From Massospora cicadina (lineage: Eukaryota > Entomophthoromycota > Entomophthoromycetes > Entomophthorales > Entomophthoraceae), in contig JAKSZP010017342.1 in the NCBI GenBank assembly GCA_022478985.1, forward strand, positions 1 to 64,000: DNA of 64,000 nt. Reading direction: 5' to 3'. Shown here piece after piece: positions 45,730-56,087 of this stretch. The notes under the pieces were generated by a model that was not told the DNA's origin, did no database searches, and saw only the letters and a list, made by a program, of their open reading frames with translations. The translations under genes and the position numbers were made by a program. Position 1 is the stretch's first letter, and the number at the start of each line of letters is the position of its first letter.

Positions 45730-46900
45730 GCACCACCTAAAGTTTAAAAAGCCCTGGGGACACCAGTGGCATTGAGAAAAACAAGAAAACCACGGTGAAT
45801 ATTTTGCCAGAAATTATGGAATTGGCAAACTATATGTATCCAGTACGTCGAAACTCCCCACTTACAGCCACTTTCATCAGTGGAATTTGGGTCTGAGTTT
45901 AATTAGACATCAATTAAACAGCTCTCTGGGAGAAGTTTTGCGAGGATGTATGCACCCACTTCCCAGAAGTTGTGTATGTAGCACCGCACTCAATGACCTG
46001 CAGTTGGTTAACCACAGGTCTAAAACAGAGAAAGCAGCAGACACAGCTGCACAGGTGCACATAGAAGTTAATCTCCAGGAGGGTCAACATGTGGTTGAAA
46101 CCAAGTGCATGCAATAGACAAAATCAAATCAAGTTTTTGTAACTTTTGTCTTCTCCCCACGACCAGTAAGCATGAAATCCTCAAGAGTCGTCTCAAAGCA
46201 AGACTTTAAAGCTATGGGGAAAATAAGCTCCTCCAAAATGCAAATTTAATAACTGATGCCTGAAATCAGCACAGGTATTGCTATTGTGGTGATCACCCCA
46301 TTCTCAGGGGCATCTGAAAACCTAACACAGATCTCACACATTGCGACACTCACCATCAATGAGCAACATACTCAAATTTTCTACATAACAGTTGTTAGCG
46401 TGCCGCCAATGTACACTCATTGTTGAAATTTGGCCACAAGTTACACACTTGTCCCGCCAGAGAGGGAATTATCCCAAATGAAGCTTACTTGGAAGCAATG
46501 GGAGAGGGACAAAGTGAGCCCACATTGGATTTTAGTGTTGAATTCCCATGTGGCGACCAGGGGTGCTATATCCAGGTAAAACCTGTGTCTCCACAAGAAT
46601 GAAAAGTAAAACAGCAACGCTGAGTACAGGCTAAGGCAGTGGCCATGGTGGCATCTGCCATCCCACCTGCCTAGATCTAAGCCTACTAGGCTGAGTTTTC
46701 TGTTTTGTTGGAATTCCAAAATCCCATCCAATCAGATGGGGGGACCCAGCCCTTAAAACCCGCAATATGTGCATTATACACACCCGCTGGATTCATTCAC
46801 AACAAATTTAAGCAGATTTCCAATCCAGAAAGAGGCTTTTTTGTGGAAGAGTCGCTTGATATAATTGATGGTGCACCGTAAATACCCAGTAACTCATAAA
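45730..46900 (+). pseudogene. LINE B ORF1 remnant
   Basis: Blocks shared with LINEs A and C are readable: TALWEKFCEDVCTHFPEVVY, VAPHSMTCSWL, then CTK-like basic text. The knuckle region reads PPMYTHC, stop, NLATSYTL, where LINE A has PPICTHC and HKAHAC. The first and last Cys are lost. FPCGDQGCYIQVKPVSPQE near 46540 is the conserved block after the knuckle. Confidence 0.6.
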
Positions 46901-47099
46901 GCCACAAAGAGAGAAAAAACCAACAAATCAAAAAATCCACGACTAAAGCCGCCCTCAAAGATAATACCTATACACCTAATGCTACGCATACCCAAACACT
47001 TGCGGCCAAAAGGAAAAGGAAAGACTGGCTGAGCTTGCATGGCAGAAAGAAGCGGCAGGGCCTGAGGGCCCTCTCCTCACTCCTAAGGAGTGAAGGGGG

Positions 47100-48070
47100 T
47101 ATCCTTTACAATAGTGACGCTGAACATCGCCGGACTCAAGGCCTCTTCATCCTGGGCTAAAAAACTGAGCTTTCTAAAAAATAAATTACCTGTGGACATC
47201 TTGGCAATCCAGGAAACCCACTGTCTGCAAAGTGCCGAGGACACATGGTAAACCATGCTCCTACCCTCCTAATCCTTTTGGTCACTGCACTGTTATGCGC
47301 TGATACAATGGCCACAATTTTAAAATTTTTAGTAAATAAATCTTGATGGATGAGCGCTTGTTGTGTCCTTTTCATGGGACGCCAAAGTTCACATAATAAT
47401 TAACATCTATGCCCCAACCTGTGCACAATTTCGATGGGAATTCATCTCAGCCTTAGCCTCCCTTCCCTTCCCTTCCCATCCAAATCCTTTGTGGTCAGAG
47501 ACCTAATCTGTTGAAACAACCCAGCCACCGACCGCTGGACACCCACACCTAATCCACTGCAGGGACATATCAAATTTCAGTTGATGAAAGCCACCTTAGG
47601 CCTCTTCAATACCATCCTTAAGCAAGCACCATTACTACCCAACATGTCACATCCCCATGTACACAATGGGCAGCTAGTGTCTATGTCCTGTATAGATTTC
47701 ATTCTTGCCCCACTGGATTTTCTCTTATATCTCACATTTCATAATGGTGAAAATAGATTTAACGGACAACAGGATGGTCTCAGTGTCATTTACTTTGTCA
47801 CGTCCGGTGCCACAGGCACCTAAATGGAGTATACTTTACCCAGACAATTTCACGTTACCCACATTCTCAAGTTGGATGAACACTGCCACATCAACACATG
47901 AGCTCACAACTCCTTTCTGTATGGATACTCTGTCAACATGGTCAAAATTTAAAACAGCCACATTCTCTCAAGCATGTCATATTTTGTCATGGCGCTCTCA
48001 GGCTTCCTCGGCAGTCATTAAACATGACTTGGCATAGTTGGAACAACTGGAGAATAATGTCCCCAGGAAA
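47100..48070 (+). pseudogene. LINE B endonuclease domain remnant
   Basis: VTLNIAGLKASSSWAKKLSF and VDILAIQETHC at 47113-47225 give the Asn and Glu motifs in a 37-codon clean run. CIDFILAPLDF near 47690 fits the DxIL motif, in two frames. The (G)DFN motif is unclear (VVRDLIC near 47490). Broken by stops and frame changes. Confidence 0.6.
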
Positions 48071-48329
48071 GGGTACAGCCCTTGATTGGGGGTTGTAAAT
48101 GGGCCAAAGTATCTGCTCATCCTAACACACTGATAAGACAACACAAACATCGCGTTTGTGTCCAGTTTAAAGCAAAGAATATTACCACGGGCAAAAAATG
48201 CTCCACATATTTTTTCCACCAATTTTCCACCCTGCGCCAAAACATGGCCTGTACACAGGTAAGGCGTTTGGGCAAATCCATCGCAGAAATGCCAGTCAAA
48301 GTATCAACCAAAGTCAAAATTATTCCAAG

Positions 48330-49340
48330 TTATAAATGGATGGCCCAGTCAATCAAAACGAAATAGATGAATTTATAGATGGTGCACACATTTGCACCAT
48401 TTACCAATACCTTGAGCTTATGAATTTAATAACTCAAGATAAACTCTGGTACGCCATTTGCGGTGCACCAAATAGGAAGAGCCCAGGTCCAGATGGGATT
48501 CCCTACAAGTTTTACTATAAATATTTTAAATTATTTACCCCCCCCCTAATGATAGCCTCAATTAACAAATGTCTCTTAGAGACAAGTCTCCTCCCAGGGG
48601 GACAAAATGCTTATATGGTAATGTTGTTTAACAAAGGGGATAAGTTAGACTTGGGACAACTGACCCTATATCCCTCACTAACATTGATTCTTAAATAATT
48701 ACTAAAATATTGGCTAACCGCTTAGGGGTCATTGCCTCTGAGGTAATATCTCCAGAGCAATTTAGCTTTATTCCCAAAAGGTCAATTTGAGACAAGCTAC
48801 ACACTGTGGCTTATGTATGCCAATCCACAGCTACTGTGGCGCTCTGGTTTTTAGACTAACAAAAAGCGTATGACAGGGTCAACTGGGAATACCTCAGGGC
48901 CTGCCTTCACCAGTTCCACCTCCCCTCAACGGTTCATCACTTGGTCAATGATTCTCACTGAAAAAGCTATAATGGCAGTATGAGGGCCAGGTTTCCACAC
49001 GATGTGGTGCGCCCTCAGAGGGTCCTTCGCCAAGGGGACCCTCAGAGCCCAATTTTATACAACTTCAGCCTTGAACAACTTTTATACAGTGTAAATGCAT
49101 GTTTTACTGGTGTACAAGTGCAAGGCCAAGCACCAGTTAAGAGGCTTGCATTCATGGATGATTGTGTGGTTGGGGTGTCCAGCAATCATGACGCACGCAC
49201 ACTAGAGTCCACAATCTGAGGTACTCCAGGGCTAGCAATGCAGTCCTTAACGCATCCAAAACCGAGATCATCCTCCTCAGTAGAGATCAAACACACTGGT
49301 CCCCTGCGCCCCAAATTAGAGGGACCCAGTAGTTCAGTCT
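48330..49340 (+). pseudogene. LINE B reverse transcriptase remnant
   Basis: SPGPDGIPYKFYYKYFKLFT and LLPGGQNAYMVMLFNKGDKL are open at 48336-48698. RPQRVLRQGDPQSPILYNFS and LAFMDDCVVGVSSNHDA are open at 48980-49219. The catalytic site reads FMDD where LINE A has FADD. Between them a frame-broken KKRMTG-like block marks the AYDRV motif. Confidence 0.7.
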
Positions 49341-49492
49341 ACTATCAGATTACCCAGGCGAACACCCTAAAACACTCATCTCGTGCTACCTTTTGTGACC
49401 AGCCCCACTAAGGACCCAATGAGCCACCTGGGAGTATGGATGAAGATGGGTGGATACGCCAATTCAATAATGGAAGACCAGATACTAGCTAA

Positions 49493-49757
49493 ATATTTAT
49501 ATTCAAGGTATGCCGACCAGGGGATGGACAAAACCAATAAGCGAAGAGCAAAAGAACTGAATGAACAAACAAACGGAATGATAAAATCCAGACAAAAAAA
49601 CTCCAACCAGGAGGGGAGCGGAAACTGCTAACAATATGGCAGAGGGTTAGGGGGGTCGGGTGGCTCTTCTGCATACATACTATTCATGACAATTTCATGA
49701 TAATTGTAGAAACAGACTAAAGCAGAGAGCCAGGGCGTTAGGCATCAGCGTAGTGTG
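49493..49757 (-). mobile_element. Truncated copy related to the ORF1-only element, inserted in LINE B
   Basis: It is flanked by GATACTAGCTAA (49481-49492) and GATACTAACTAA (49758-49769), one transition apart. The internal text (GGAGCGGAAACTGC, ATGGCAGAGGGTTAGGGGGG, GGCATCAGCG) matches 5990-6125, the last coding bases and 3' UTR of the ORF1-only element. LINE B RT sequence resumes after it. A 5'-truncated retroposed copy. Confidence 0.7.
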
Positions 49758-49769
49758 GATACTAACTAA

Positions 49770-50041
49770 TGTAACAAATCTTATTGCATCCTAAAGGGAT
49801 CAACAAAACAGCTTAATGGGTAGAGTAGTGCTTAACACTATTCTTCTGTCAAAAGTATGGTTTGTGTGCCCACACCATTGCTTTCTCCCCATCTTCTTTG
49901 CTTTGTTATATGCCCTCTTACAAGGGTGGCTTTGGACTGGTCAATCTCCCACTGTGCGACTGGAAGTCCTCTATGGTCTACGCCAAAGTGGGGAAATTTG
50001 CCTATTTAACTACATGGACCAGGCATCCAGGATTCTGGGTA
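49770..50041 (+). pseudogene. LINE B ORF2 thumb/connector fragment
   Basis: MGRVVLNTILLSKVWF at 49816 and FALLYALLQGWLWTGQSP near 49900 align with LANSMLLSKVWFRAHA and YALLQGWLWSGRPPP of LINE A. It stops at GATTCTGGGTA (50041), where a solo LTR is inserted. Confidence 0.65.
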
Positions 50042-50793
50042 TGAGAAAATCTGAGGATCGCTCACTTGACAATTGATATCCTGCACGCTTAATTGGGACG
50101 AAGTTCCATTGATGATCCACAATATTGCCAGTGGCTTACAGTATTCTCACCATTTAGAAACTCACTAGGCATATTTGAATAGCCTCAACTCTTCTGGTCA
50201 ATTTTGGGTTTAATTTTTCCAATTTAATCATAAACTTCTTCTGAAAGGTTTCAATACAAGCTGTGAATTTGGATTTCAGCTTGTCGACTTTCAAAAAGTT
50301 AGGATTAAGATAAAGGCCAGGAAAGAGATGAAATAAATATATCTTTTATTAGAAGGTGTTTATTTGATGATTAGTAATTAGGCCAGGCACCAGTATATAT
50401 ACCTCTAGGGCATCTCCTGGCCACATTTGAGCACAAAATTTAACAGATTATTTTCCACCTCAGTTTGGCCCTTGAACTGATATGACTGAGACCTATTGCT
50501 AGGTTTATTGGTGGCAAAATACTCTCAAAATTGAGAAGGTTTCAGGGACAAAAATTGCAATAAAGGCATTCAAAATTGTCCTAGGATCTTTTTAATTTAA
50601 GTTTCGTCATACTGCTGACAAAATACACCTTCTGTGAAATTATTGAATCAATAGAAGTAGATGACTTACCCCTAATCAGGACGTCAGCAGGCCTCTCTAT
50701 CAATAACACTAAGTACTCCCTTTCAAACGGTCCATGTGCAAGTGCTATCATGCTAATTACATAGATTGACATACAAATTTTGCCCTAGGGTAG

Positions 50794-51235
50794 TGTCACA
50801 AAATCAATCATGGGCTCTGCTAGTGTGCCAGGCCAACCAGTATGAAGACTGGTTGGCCCTTTGCCATTTCGCCTTCATTGGCGTACCAGCCCCTATAAGT
50901 CCACGTCCAACCCACCAACTAACCACCACGGCTTCGCCTTTAGCCTCAGATGTCCTTGGCATGTGCCCTGGCAAGTCCTGCCTCCTTCCTAGGTGGCTCA
51001 GGCACTTCCACGCTGCCCCACCCTCATGACCCTTCACCAACCCATCTGGGAATGCCCCAGCAAGTCCATCCCCCATTTTGGATGGCATTGGCACTCCCTC
51101 GCTGTAACCTGCAAGGTTGGCGGCCAGTCAGCGCATCCGCTGGTAGCCAACTGGCCATGTTCCCACTGGTTCCTCATAGGGAGGAGTTATGGGAGCTGGC
51201 AGCGCCAGCCACTCCAGGAATGATCACCCGCGCCT
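50794..51235 (+). repeat. R unit, copy 1 (direct)
   Basis: It begins TGTCACAAAATCAATC and includes CCAGTATGAAGACTGG, CACCAACTAACCACC and CCCCATTTTGGATGG. It aligns with 52037-52440 throughout. A pyrimidine-rich run (51244-51268) follows, which would be a polypurine tract for a minus-strand LTR element. Confidence 0.65.
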
Positions 51236-52036
51236 ATTGGGGAACTCCTGTCCCACCTTCCCCACTCTAGTTGCTCTAAGCTACTTCAAACAAATAGGAA
51301 AGATGGGCAAACGAGAGATGTTTATTAGGAGGTAATGAATGACTATTTATATTACTGTTGGGGCTACTGCGCCCAAGTACTCATTGGCCAATCAAATACC
51401 AGAAAGCCCATCGGTCATTTGATACCATAACTCTATCAGATCATCTCTTCATTTATTCATACTTCATAACAATTACCTCCTGATCTGCTCATCTTATCAC
51501 TAAATATTAGCATTAGGTCAATCCATCCTCAGCATAAGTCTCTGGTCAAATGTATATAAATTTGTAATTGAATAGAATTTTGAGCATCCTCAGCATGAGT
51601 TGCCAGTGCTCCAAATTAGTTGACGGAACCATTTTTGGACAATTCATAATGGATTCATTAGCTCTGTCAGATACTCCTACAACGTTCTTCAGATGGCATT
51701 TTGGCAGCGAATGAAGCTTCCACTGAACCTAAACTTAATTAAATATATAACATTATTTAGTGTCAAACTGGGCGATTAGCTAGCGATTATGCCCAACTAA
51801 CCAAGACCATAGAATTCTGACACTATCAGAAGGAATTCATCTGATTAAAATCTTGACATTGCCCTCCCCTTAACCAGATGGTATTCCTTCAGTGCAACCC
51901 ACCCTGATGGTGGGCCAAGACCCCCAGCGCCCCCTCAAATGAGCGCTGGTTTTAATCAGTGGCTTTCACCACTCCATAGCCAAACCTCCAATTACTTGAG
52001 CAGCCCACATGCAAAGCCCCCTGTAGTGAGCACCGC

Positions 52037-52440
52037 TGTCACAAAATTGACCACGGCTCCACTAGTGTACCAGGCCAACTAGTATGAAGACTGGTCGGCC
52101 CTTTTCCATTTCACCTTTATTGGAGTACCAACCCCTACAAGTCCGCGTTTAACCCACCAACTAACCACCAACAGCTTCGCCTTTAGCCCAAGGTGTCCTC
52201 GGTGTGTGCCCCAGCAATTCCTGCCCCCTTCCTGGGTGATTCAGGCACTTCTGCGCTGCCCCACCCTTACGACCCTTCATCAACCCATCTGGGCATGCCC
52301 TGGCAAGTCCATCCCCCATTTTGGGAAGCTATGGCACTCCTGCGCTGCACCCCGCAAGGTTGGCAGCCAGTCAGAACATCCGCTGTAAGCCAGCTGCCAG
52401 CTCTCATGCCTCCTCCCTATGAGGAACTGCTGGGAACCTG
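52037..52440 (+). repeat. R unit, copy 2 (direct)
   Basis: It starts TGTCACAAAATTGACC at 52037. Just upstream, CCCTGTAGTGAGCACC resembles the primer-site region of G1 (CCCTGTAGTGGGCGCC), which also stands directly before a TG-starting repeat. This favours an LTR reading of the unit. It forms a near-palindrome with copy 3. Confidence 0.65.
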
Positions 52441-52469
52441 GCCAGCTGGCCACCAATGGCGGATGCTGA

Positions 52470-52801
52470 CTGTCCACCAATCTTGCGTGGTGCAGCGCAA
52501 GAGTGCCATAGCCACCCAAGATGGGGGATGGACTCACCAGGGCATTCCCAGATAAGTTGGTGAAGGGTTGTGAGGGTGGGACAGCACGGAAGTGCCTGAG
52601 CCGCCCAGGAAGGGGGCAGGACTTGCTGGGGCACACTCCAAGGACACTTGGGGCTAAAGGCGAAGTCGTTGGGAATTAGTTGGTGGGTAGATGCATCCTA
52701 GAAGGGTTGGTATGACAATGAAGGTGATATGACAAAGGGCCAACCAATCTTCATACTGTTGGCCTGGCACACTTGTGGAGCTCATGGTTGATTTTGCGAC
52801 A
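52470..52801 (-). repeat. R unit, copy 3 (inverted)
   Basis: The reverse complement of the first about 330 bases of copy 2, ending GATTTTGCGACA. With copy 2 it makes a hairpin of roughly 330-bp arms and a spacer under 100 bases (about 52380-52475). This is the right end of the R-element. Confidence 0.65.
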
Positions 52802-53159
52802 GGTGGAAAGTGAATTACGTCAAAACGTCATTTAGTCCATGGGAATTTTAGAAGTTATCTTCAGGTCAATCCTGAACAATTTCTGATGCAGAGTGTTCAA
52901 TATTGTTTCAAAATTAAAACCAATTGATGAGATTTAGGTGTAGTGATAATTGGCCATAAAGCTGCATGCATATTTGGGCTGAGCTTCCAGTAGATTTTTT
53001 GAACTAAATTGTCATTGATAGAATTGGCACAAGCCTTGTGGTTGCAATGGGCTTTAAGGTAAGAAATTAGAGTTTATCTCGAGCATTGGAAGGATAATTG
53101 GCCTAATCTGATGGTTATTAAAGGGTTTATTTTTGGGTCAACCAGAATCTGACAGAGTA

Positions 53160-54380
53160 CATGAATTGCTTCAGTGACCAACCCCTCACTCCCAACCCAA
53201 CACTGGTCGCGTGCAGCATGATCCAACTTTTCCCACACCCTTGGCCTCTGCAACCCCACTAACCCCAATTCTCTTCTTAAATATATGGAAACCCACCCAT
53301 CCGCTGCAGGCCCACATGGTACCCCCGCCCAGAATAAAATGATACTCTTTAATATGAGGAACACAGATTGGAGGATCAGTATCAGCAGGTATACCTCACA
53401 TAGGGGTCATCCTACGTTCCAATTTAAACAGGAAATACAAGGACAAGCCGTTATGAACCTGATACCTATGAGGTCCCCTATCATGGTCAGAGTGGAATAT
53501 CTGGACATGTTGGATAATCCGTACTCCCTAGGAACCAAAAAAGAAGTCTGGAAGTACACCCACCACCCTCTTTTACAGCCATAGGTTCAGTCCCATATGT
53601 GGCGCTGCCTGAAACGGTATATCATACTTCAGTTTCCCCAAAGCTTCCTCACCTTCTGATATGGCTTCCTAGGCTGTTAGCTAAGGTGCCATATTAGGAA
53701 TTTTTTATTTTTAATAATCTCTTTGTTTGGCCCATTAGTAAATTGAGATGCGTGGAGGCTCCCCTTTTGGGTTGGGCACCACTAGTGCTAAAAAAGGTAT
53801 ACTGTACTGCAAAGCGATCCAAAACATCCCATTCTTCATTTGTTGTGTGTGACTAATATGGGACTTTAGTCCACCGCCTGGAAGAGTGCCCACCTTCACA
53901 AGCGATATGGCGTAAGGTTCAGAGTCTCTTTTGCCAGGAGCAAACACAGACCTTCAGCCTATCTAATTAACATCCTCGCCTTGTCCTTGAATTCCCCTAT
54001 ATGCCCTTCCCTACGAGCCTTAGTGGTGGCAATTGCTATGTGGACCATCCACAAAGTTGTACTTGATGCCATTTTGGGCTCTACTCCCACCCTCCAGGAA
54101 GCTGTGAGATGATTCCACTCGCACATTATGGACCACTTCCAAGACTGGTTGTTTGGTTATTTACCATCCTTTCAACAAAAGTTGTTTTCAACCTGGTTCC
54201 TGATATAATTCATCACATCAGACCATTTTCTTCATATAACTCAATAGTGGCGCAAGCCTCTACTCACAATACCCCTATTACTTTAATTGGCGTTCCGCTG
54301 GCAACAGGAGGCAGCAATTAGTTCCTCTGGGGTGCCTATCACGTATAATTGTGCTTGGTTATTGCGCCATATCTGAAGTG
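53160..54380 (+). pseudogene. LINE B ORF2 C-terminal part
   Basis: After the solo LTR the LINE resumes with CCCAACACTGGTCGCG, matching LINE A at 13060. Open frame 53285-53584 (THPSAAGPHGTPAQNKMILF, NTDWRISISRYTSHRG) matches THTSAIGPHGTKTH and AEWRICISGHTAQRG. It is broken by element X at 53629. The later part (53810-54380) matches the C-terminal domain of LINE A, including GTLFHRLEKCP-like text near 53865-53890, in shattered frames. Confidence 0.65.
53629..53795 (+). mobile_element. Element X, copy 2, inserted in LINE B
   Basis: It matches 1490-1656 closely (GTTTCCCCAAAG, GATATGGCTTCCTAGGC, TTTGTTTGGCCCA, GGGTTGGGCACCACTAGT) and ends GCTAAAAAA. Flanks GGTATATCATACT (53616-53628) and GGTATACTGTACT (53796-53808) differ at three positions, all transitions. 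Both copies share the same 3' end but different truncation points, as expected from target-primed reverse transcription. Confidence 0.72.
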
Positions 54381-54421
54381 TCCATCCCATGGTTTGCCTT
54401 TCCTAAATAAATTTAATTAAA

Positions 54422-55760
54422 ATATGAACTCCAGGAAATTGAAAAAATGGTGCGGATATGAGTGCCATTGAGAAACTCATCAATTTCAGCCAGTTCAAAT
54501 GGATTGGATTGGTAAAATTTGGAGTAATAGATTTGAACTTTGACTGCCACTTTGGATGGAGTTTCTGCTATGGAGTGGTCCAAGCTTCACCTGTGTGCAG
54601 ACCAAGCTCTGTCGCGGCACAAAGAATTTGCAGAAAAAATAGGCGGAGAACATTTTGCCTGCCATTATATTTTTCGCCTTAAACTGAACACAAACTTGAT
54701 GTATATGTTGTCTTACCAGTGCGTTTAGACATGCAGACACTTCTGCCAATTATGACACCAAGTTGGGCTGTAGCCTGCAGCAGGGACACTAGACTCCAGG
54801 TGGTCAACTTCTGTCAGCATTTGAATAATGACCACCAAGGCAGCCCATGCGTGACGTGATGAGAGGTGGCGTGCCTTATGGATGGTGTTTTCTTTGAAGA
54901 TTGACCAGGTATAAAGTGGGTCCGCACAGAACGGTGTGGCGAGCTCCAGTGCTGAAGTTTTGTTGTCCACCCATGAGGAAAACCTGGGCGACGTTATCTT
55001 GGATGGATAAAGCTTGCATTACTTTGGCGCCTGTGACGCTGGGCTTGACAAAGTAAAGGAATTTGACACCAAACTGTAGTCAGAGAAACTAATTTTTGTT
55101 GTCATAAAGTGAGCAATCTGAGACCAAAAGTTCAATGGAGCAAGAATAAGGTCAATGTGGGACATAGACCTCAGCTGACCGCTATGCACATGGGGAAGGG
55201 TCATGTTGGGAAGAATCGGTGCATGTTTAGGGAGGGTATCAAAAAGCCCCAATGTGGATTTTACAACTTGGAGTTTGATTGCCCTTAGGGGTGGGGGGTT
55301 GGCGTTGAAGGCCAGCAGTTTGTGGCTGAGTTGAACCATCAGTTCTCGTCGCTCACCACAAATAGATCAGGGGGAAGTGGGAGGGAGGTACGGCCAAAAG
55401 GAATTCCTGATGAGCCTGAGCACAGGTCAGGGTGTAAATATTAATGACAGCGTGCACATCATCCCATGAAAATGACATAACCAGCACACAGCCATCTAGG
55501 TACGATTTTTTAGAACTAATCTAAAAATATGGGTCACACATATAAGCACCCCACAGTCTGGAGACCAAAAGGAAAGGGAGGGGAGGAGCATGGTTGCTCA
55601 TGTGTCCTCAGAACCATGTGGACAGTGGGTTTCCTGAATGGACAGGATGTCCACAGGTAAATTATTCTTTAAAAACTCAGTTTCCTTGCCTAGGACAGTG
55701 AGGCCTTGAGTTTAGTGATGTTCAACATCCCTATTGTGAAGGCTCTCCCCATTGCACCTT
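54422..55760 (-). pseudogene. LINE C endonuclease and start of the RT region
   Basis: Minus frame 55019-55339 reads VKSTLGLFDTLPKHAPILPN, then SHIDLILAPLNFWSQIAHFM and SFSDYSLVSNSF. This is the endonuclease end with SDH changed to SDY. Frame 54725-54970 (LATPFCADPLYTWSIFKENT) and 54495-54749 (NALVRQHIHQVCVQFKAKNI, AYFFCKFFVPRQSLVCTQVK) match the LINE A spacer before RT. It ends near HIRTIF, where LINE A has HICTIS, before any RT motif. Confidence 0.65.
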
Positions 55761-56087
55761 AGGTGCTATGGGAAGGGATCCTTGACCTTCAGACGCCTCT
55801 TTTGCAGCATGCTTCTCTATGGCACCACATGTCTTTTGTGCTACCAAGTAACTGTCCTTTAAGTAGTGCTTCCGCTGTGGGTTTATTATCAGATTTGGAG
55901 TTTTCTGATTTATTACAAGCTTTCAAAATGGTGTGCTCCTGTGGTGCACCATTGGATTTTGACGAAAGCTCAGTGGCGAAAAGTTTGGGAAAATCAGTTT
56001 TGATTAGTGCTTGGTAATTTTGCTCAGGTAAATCTGACTCATCCATCTGGTATGCAGGTAGGTGGCCCAATCTGATTGGTGAGTGGA

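Larger units (their letters stand above)
50794..52801. mobile_element. R-element: 2-kb non-autonomous element with long inverted ends
   Basis: The outer ends are TGTCACAAAATC and (reverse complement) TGTCGCAAAATC; about 330 bases of the two ends are inverted copies of each other. A third copy in direct orientation lies at 52037-52440. Flanks GGTAG (50789-50793) and GGTGG (52802-52806) are a candidate 5-bp TSD. No transposase or pol frame was recognised. It is more GC-rich than its surroundings. It may be a long-TIR DNA element or a rearranged small LTR element; see the next entries. Confidence 0.6.
50042..53154. repeat. Solo LTR inserted in LINE B, itself interrupted by the R-element
   Basis: It starts TGAGAAAATC and ends AATCTGACA, flanked by GGGTA (50037-50041) and GAGTA (53155-53159). 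LINE A has GGGCACCTGGATTGC at this site, so LINE B reads straight through once the insert and one site copy are removed. Taking out the R-element (50794-52801) and its TSD leaves about 1.1 kb, a plausible LTR length. No coding motif. Orientation unknown. Confidence 0.6.
45655..54420 (+). mobile_element. LINE B, Tad1-like LINE with several nested insertions
   Basis: It shares its 5' leader (GGGAGATGAGTATGCAT) with LINE C and its 3' end (AATAAATTTAATTAAA) with LINE A. ORF1, endonuclease, RT and C-terminal zinc-motif region all align with LINE A. It is interrupted by at least four inserts (49493-49757, 50042-53154 with another inside, 53629-53795). Stops and shifts are denser than in LINE A, so it is older. 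Confidence 0.75.

Noticed and set aside
44928..45740. GCACC at 44923 and near 45730 as TSD of the probable solo LTR
   Set aside because: The right occurrence lies inside LINE B leader sequence that is also present in LINE C, so it predates any such insertion.
50804..51270. Overlapping open frames of about 100 codons on both strands of the R unit
   Set aside because: They arise because the unit is GC-rich with few stops; the frames are not conserved between the three copies in a protein-like way.
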